Under the pieces are notes generated by a model that ran no database searches, was not told the origin of the DNA, and saw nothing but the letters and a program-made list of their open reading frames with translations. Positions 6,381 to 9,282 of a stretch of 9,282 nt of DNA are shown in pieces. Position numbers and translations under genes: made by a program. The stretch lies in the NCBI GenBank assembly GCA_964657445.1, contig CAZZVB010000175.1, positions 1-9,282 on the forward strand, given 5' to 3'. Every line of letters starts with the position of its first letter. Within the stretch, counting starts at the first letter, position 1. This DNA is from LMUY01 sp964657445 (lineage in GTDB: Bacteria > Pseudomonadota > Alphaproteobacteria > Acetobacterales > Acetobacteraceae).

Positions 6381-8188
6381 ACCGGGGGAAATAGCAGACG
6401 CCCTTTTTCCTTGCGAGCCATTGCGGTCGCGGAAAGGCGCATCGTCCCGGCACTGTTGATAATAGACACGGTATTGACGGCCCCGCGGGGTCCGTCGGCT
6501 GCCTGGGTTTCGAACCATTTGGTGGCACTGAAGCCGGAAATCTCAAGCGTGAGCTCGGCAGTGCGGAAGTAAGGGACCTTGAACCGGCAAATTTGCTGCA
6601 ATCCGTTGACCGCAAACGGCTGCATGTCGCGCATCGCGCGGCGCCTCGGCCAGATGTAATCGACGAACAGGCCAAGCTGCATGACCATGTCGCGCTTGTG
6701 CGTATCGACCGTCACTTCGACCAGATTGTAGAAGTCCCGCTGGAGCGATACCGCGGTCGCTTCGGCCAGCCGCTGCGTGGTTTCCAGGTAGGCGCCGATC
6801 GCCTCCCGCAGCGCGAAGCCCAGCAGTTCGAAGCGCAAGGACTGCCCTTTCACCGCCAGCAGGCTGCGCGCGAGGCCGAGCACGGTGTCGAGCTTGCGCC
6901 CGATGGTGGCGAAGCGGAGCTCCACCTCGGCGATGCGCTGGTCCAACCGTTCCAGTTGCATGCGGAAATCGGCCAGTGGGACGCTTTGCGGCGCGGTCCG
7001 CTCCAGATCGTCCGCGAGCGCGGCGCGGTTCCGGCGAAGCTGATCCAGCGGTGCGGCCAGTCTGCTGCGGCAGTCCAGCAGGCCTGCCGGGTCCATCAGG
7101 CCACGGAGGAACTCGCCATCGGACTTGCCGGTTTCGGCCGGGGGCGGGAAGCCGAATGGGGCGCTGGTGGGCGCCGTGAACACGGCCTCGTCGATCAGCA
7201 ACATCGCCTCGTCGAACTTCCAGACGCGGTTGCCCAGGTAATCCGGCCCTTTGTCGCACTGGTCCAACTCGGCGCCCATGCGGGCGTGGCGATGCCACCG
7301 TCCCATCCGCAGGCCCAACTGCGCCCTTGCCTCGGCGGCGCGATCGCCAAACGCTGCGGCGGCCCCGGGCGTGGCGGTGCGCTTGACCGTGCTTTCCTGC
7401 GCGGCGAGTGCCTGGATCGCCCATTCAATCGCGAGCAATGGTCCGCTGCGCAGGAGCGCGGTCCGGTCGGCTGCGGCCAGGATGGTCTCGCAGATCGTGT
7501 CCAGCGGGAGTGCCGGCTCGCCATCCAAGGCACCGGTGTCCTGCCACTGCGCGGCGATGCTGCGCGCGGCGGCGTCGAACACCTTTGGGCCCGGCCCGGC
7601 GTCGATCGCGCTCACCGCCAGGTCCGCAGCGGCAAGCCCGGCGCCGGCAAGCGTTGCCGACGGATCGAAGAAGGGCAGGCTGCGCGCCTGACACTCGGCC
7701 GCCAGCATCGCGCGCTGCGCGGCATCCGACCCTGGGACATTGGTCAAATACGCCACCGCAGCCTTGATGCCCGTCCCGGCAGCGTGCGCGGCGATCGCAT
7801 CCAGGCAGGCCAGCAAGCCGGCATGCGCCGGGTGCCCGGGTTGCCACGACCGGTTCGCGTCACTCTGGATCGCCGGGACGGTACGGCCGAACAGCCGGAT
7901 CGACACCGGGCTGAGCACGAGCAGGGCGAAGTCAACCTTCGACGGCTGATCCGCGAAGCTGGTCCAGCTATTCCACAGACTGTCGCCGCTGCTGCCGAGG
8001 TTGATCGTCTCGAACACCGATCCCGTCCGCAGGCTGTTCAGGTGCCGCTGCAAATGGAACGGCAGCGTGTCGGTCGGGGTGACGCCCCGCCCGAACACCA
8101 CAGCATCGCCAAGCACGGCGACGCGGCGCACGCCCGGCGTTCTGGGCGCATCCAGACGGAGCGAGTCGCGGGTTTCAAGCAGTCGCAA
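6371..8188 (-). CDS. SGNH-like protein lacking catalytic Ser and His (probable pseudoenzyme)
   Basis: 605 residues, paralogous to the SGNH protein at 4188-5990 and of nearly equal length. The SGNH core (about 1-212) aligns almost without gaps, but the key blocks are altered. RVAVLGDAVVFGRGV has A29 where the nucleophile Ser belongs, and TINLGSSGDS keeps G65. The block III Asn is absent, and SAIDAGPGPK keeps D196 but has G198 in place of His. The middle (about 215-480) is helical with coiled-coil-like stretches (LERLDQRIAEVELRF). The C-terminal part is beta-rich (ICRFKVPYF, LTLEISGFSAT) and matches its paralogue. No signal peptide is seen. The start is a TTG at 8188 with GGAG 7 nt upstream; it overlaps the galE stop by 14 bp, and MRL mirrors MRI of the paralogue. 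The last codons and TAG lie in a repeat. It may be a scaffold or binding partner, which is inference. Confidence 0.82.
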   Translation of the reverse strand: MRLLETRDSLRLDAPRTPGVRRVAVLGDAVVFGRGVTPTDTLPFHLQRHLNSLRTGSVFETINLGSSGDSLWNSWTSFADQPSKVDFALLVLSPVSIRLFGRTVPAIQSDANRSWQPGHPAHAGLLACLDAIAAHAAGTGIKAAVAYLTNVPGSDAAQRAMLAAECQARSLPFFDPSATLAGAGLAAADLAVSAIDAGPGPKVFDAAARSIAAQWQDTGALDGEPALPLDTICETILAAADRTALLRSGPLLAIEWAIQALAAQESTVKRTATPGAAAAFGDRAAEARAQLGLRMGRWHRHARMGAELDQCDKGPDYLGNRVWKFDEAMLLIDEAVFTAPTSAPFGFPPPAETGKSDGEFLRGLMDPAGLLDCRSRLAAPLDQLRRNRAALADDLERTAPQSVPLADFRMQLERLDQRIAEVELRFATIGRKLDTVLGLARSLLAVKGQSLRFELLGFALREAIGAYLETTQRLAEATAVSLQRDFYNLVEVTVDTHKRDMVMQLGLFVDYIWPRRRAMRDMQPFAVNGLQQICRFKVPYFRTAELTLEISGFSATKWFETQAADGPRGAVNTVSIINSAGTMRLSATAMARKEKGRLLFPPVTL

Positions 8189-9173
8189 AGGTGGTCTCCG
8201 CTTTCTTGGCGAACCAGGCGTGCGCCGTCGTCAGGATCGTGCCGATATCGGAATGTACCGGCCGCCATCCCAGGCCAGCCAAGGCCAGCTTTGCCGAGGC
8301 GACGAGCACCGCCGGGTCACCGGGGCGCCGTGGCGCGTTACGATATGGCACCGGGCGGCCGATCACGGCCGATACCTGGCCGATGATCTCCTGCACCGAA
8401 TACCCATGCCCGGTGCCGAGATTGTAGGCCGAAGCCCCCACTTCGCCATCGAACCGATCCAGCGCCAGGACATGCGCGGCGGCGAGGTCGGTGACGTGGA
8501 TGAAGTCGCGCACGCAGGTGCCGTCGGGGGTCGCGTAGTCGCGCCCGAACACGGTGACCGGCGCCGCCGTTCCTAGCCCGGCCTTGATGACCAGGGGAAT
8601 GAGGTGCGTTTCCGGATCGTGGTCCTCCCCCAACTCGCCGTCCGGGTCGGCGCCGGCGGCATTGAAGTAGCGCAAGGCGATCGAGCGTGTTCCGTACGCG
8701 CTGTGGAAGTCGCGCAGCATCCGCTCGACGGCATGCTTGGTGAAGCCATAGGGATTGATCGGCGCTTGCGGATGCGCCTCGTGGAACTCAGTGTCCTGGC
8801 GCTCCCCATACACGGCGCAACTGGACGAGAAGATGATCTTGTCCACACCGTGCCGCCGCGCAGCCTTGAACAGGGATAGGCTGCCAGCGACGTTGTTCTC
8901 GTAGTATTTCTCGGGGTTGACATTGGATTCGCCAACATAGGCCGAAGCGGCGAAATGGATCAGCGCAGCCGGACGATGCGTGGCGAACACCGCATCCAGC
9001 CGTGCCGCGTCGGCGATCGATCCGACCTCGAGCGCGCCCCATTTGACCGAGGCGGCGTGCCCGGTCTGCAAATCGTCGTATGCCACCGGATGCCAGCCGC
9101 GGCGGGCGAGCAGCTTGCAGGTATGACTGCCGATGAACCCGGCGCCACCCGTGACCAACACCGTCCGGTTCAT
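8175..9173 (-). CDS. galE: UDP-glucose 4-epimerase
   Basis: 332 residues, the usual GalE length. It is an extended short-chain dehydrogenase/reductase that interconverts UDP-glucose and UDP-galactose in the cytoplasm with bound NAD, supplying UDP-Gal to glycan synthesis. The NAD-binding GGAGFIGS motif is at 9-16 and D33/D34 ends the second strand. The active site is SSSCAVYG (S118) with Y142 and K146 in the YGFTK motif. NNVAGSLSL, RYFNAAGADPDG and CVRDFIHVTDLAAAH are all GalE hallmarks. The position matching E. coli Tyr299, which gates acceptance of N-acetylated sugars, is V289 (PAV-LVAS), so UDP-GlcNAc/GalNAc activity is possible. A weak AGGG precedes the ATG at 9173. The gene overlaps the previous gene by ATGA and the next by 14 bp, indicating an operon. 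Confidence 0.96.
   Translation of the reverse strand: MNRTVLVTGGAGFIGSHTCKLLARRGWHPVAYDDLQTGHAASVKWGALEVGSIADAARLDAVFATHRPAALIHFAASAYVGESNVNPEKYYENNVAGSLSLFKAARRHGVDKIIFSSSCAVYGERQDTEFHEAHPQAPINPYGFTKHAVERMLRDFHSAYGTRSIALRYFNAAGADPDGELGEDHDPETHLIPLVIKAGLGTAAPVTVFGRDYATPDGTCVRDFIHVTDLAAAHVLALDRFDGEVGASAYNLGTGHGYSVQEIIGQVSAVIGRPVPYRNAPRRPGDPAVLVASAKLALAGLGWRPVHSDIGTILTTAHAWFAKKAETTFATA
8195..8199 (-). promoter_or_regulatory. Ribosome binding site GGAGA within galE, serving the TTG start at 8188
   Basis: GGAG on the minus strand stands 7 nt before TTG at 8188, inside the last codons of galE. It supports the unusual TTG start and translational coupling of the two genes. Confidence 0.6.
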
Positions 9174-9282
9174 GGCACGCGCCCTGCCAGCGCGCGGGGG
9201 GCGGCCACACGGCGCAGCGCCCGCCTGGTGATCTGGCCGAGCTTGATGCGCATGAACGCAACGAAGGAACGGCTCAGCCGCC
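9170..9282 (-). CDS. C-terminal end of an unidentified protein, cut by the window edge
   Basis: One minus-strand frame is open from the right edge (first full codon at 9280) and stops at TGA (9172-9170), forming an ATGA overlap with the galE start. The visible residues begin RLSRSFVAFMRIKLGQITRR and continue Arg/Ala-rich to the end. An ATGA junction with galE is typical of co-transcribed genes, which is the main reason to call it. The short basic tail could belong to a glycosyltransferase or other glycan gene, but 36 residues are too few to identify it. The frame in phase with galE is also open but reads as Arg/Pro/His-rich noise. Confidence 0.5.
   Translation of the reverse strand, partial: RLSRSFVAFMRIKLGQITRRALRRVAAPRALAGRVP

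Noticed and set aside
6593..8386. 597-residue open frame on the plus strand antisense to the SGNH pseudoenzyme gene
   Set aside because: The translation is rich in Arg, Gln and His with no recognisable motif. The minus-strand frame has a clear paralogue and ribosome site. Long antisense frames are expected in such GC-rich DNA.
1..9282. CRISPR arrays, tRNA/rRNA genes, insertion sequences, integrase or attachment sites
   Set aside because: No regularly spaced repeats, tRNA-like cloverleaf, transposase-like protein or terminal repeats were seen.

Overview
The window is a high-GC surface-polysaccharide or glycan-modification region, most likely from an alphaproteobacterium. The evidence for that assignment is the GC-rich codon use of most genes, a GalE of the short extended-SDR type, and an intergenic palindrome built on CTCTAG/CGCTAGAG and TTTTC-CCGA arms, which resembles interspersed repeats common in that class. 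Acetobacteraceae or sphingomonads are possible, but I cannot fix the family from sequence alone.

Layout. Bases 1-1857 (+) hold the 3' part of a very large glycosyltransferase whose start lies outside the window. It contains the end of one GT4-type (GT-B) unit followed by a complete second, diverged GT-B unit, and each unit ends in the same roughly 45-residue tail. Overlapping its end by 22 bp on the opposite strand is a GT2 (GT-A) glycosyltransferase (1836-2861, -) with clearly lower GC. A short AT-richer gap separates that gene from a divergently transcribed GT4 glycosyltransferase (2973-4181, +). From 4188 to the right edge everything reads on the minus strand as a probable operon. In transcription order it is: the tail of an unidentified gene (9282-9170), galE (9173-8175), a 605-residue SGNH-like protein (8188-6371), a 67-residue small protein (6258-6055), and a 600-residue SGNH-like protein (5990-4188). 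The first three are joined by stop/start overlaps (ATGA, then 14 bp), which indicates translational coupling.

How the genes may work together. GalE supplies UDP-galactose (possibly also UDP-GalNAc), the glycosyltransferases assemble a glycan, and the SGNH proteins may add or remove acyl groups on it. This is inferred from neighbourhood and family.

The most interesting part is the SGNH pair. The two proteins are paralogous across three regions (SGNH core, long helical middle, C-terminal beta-rich segment). The downstream one keeps a plausible nucleophile Ser and a D-x-H motif. The upstream one has Ala at the Ser position and Gly at the His position, so it looks like a pseudoenzyme partner. 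A small helical protein of unknown function sits between them.
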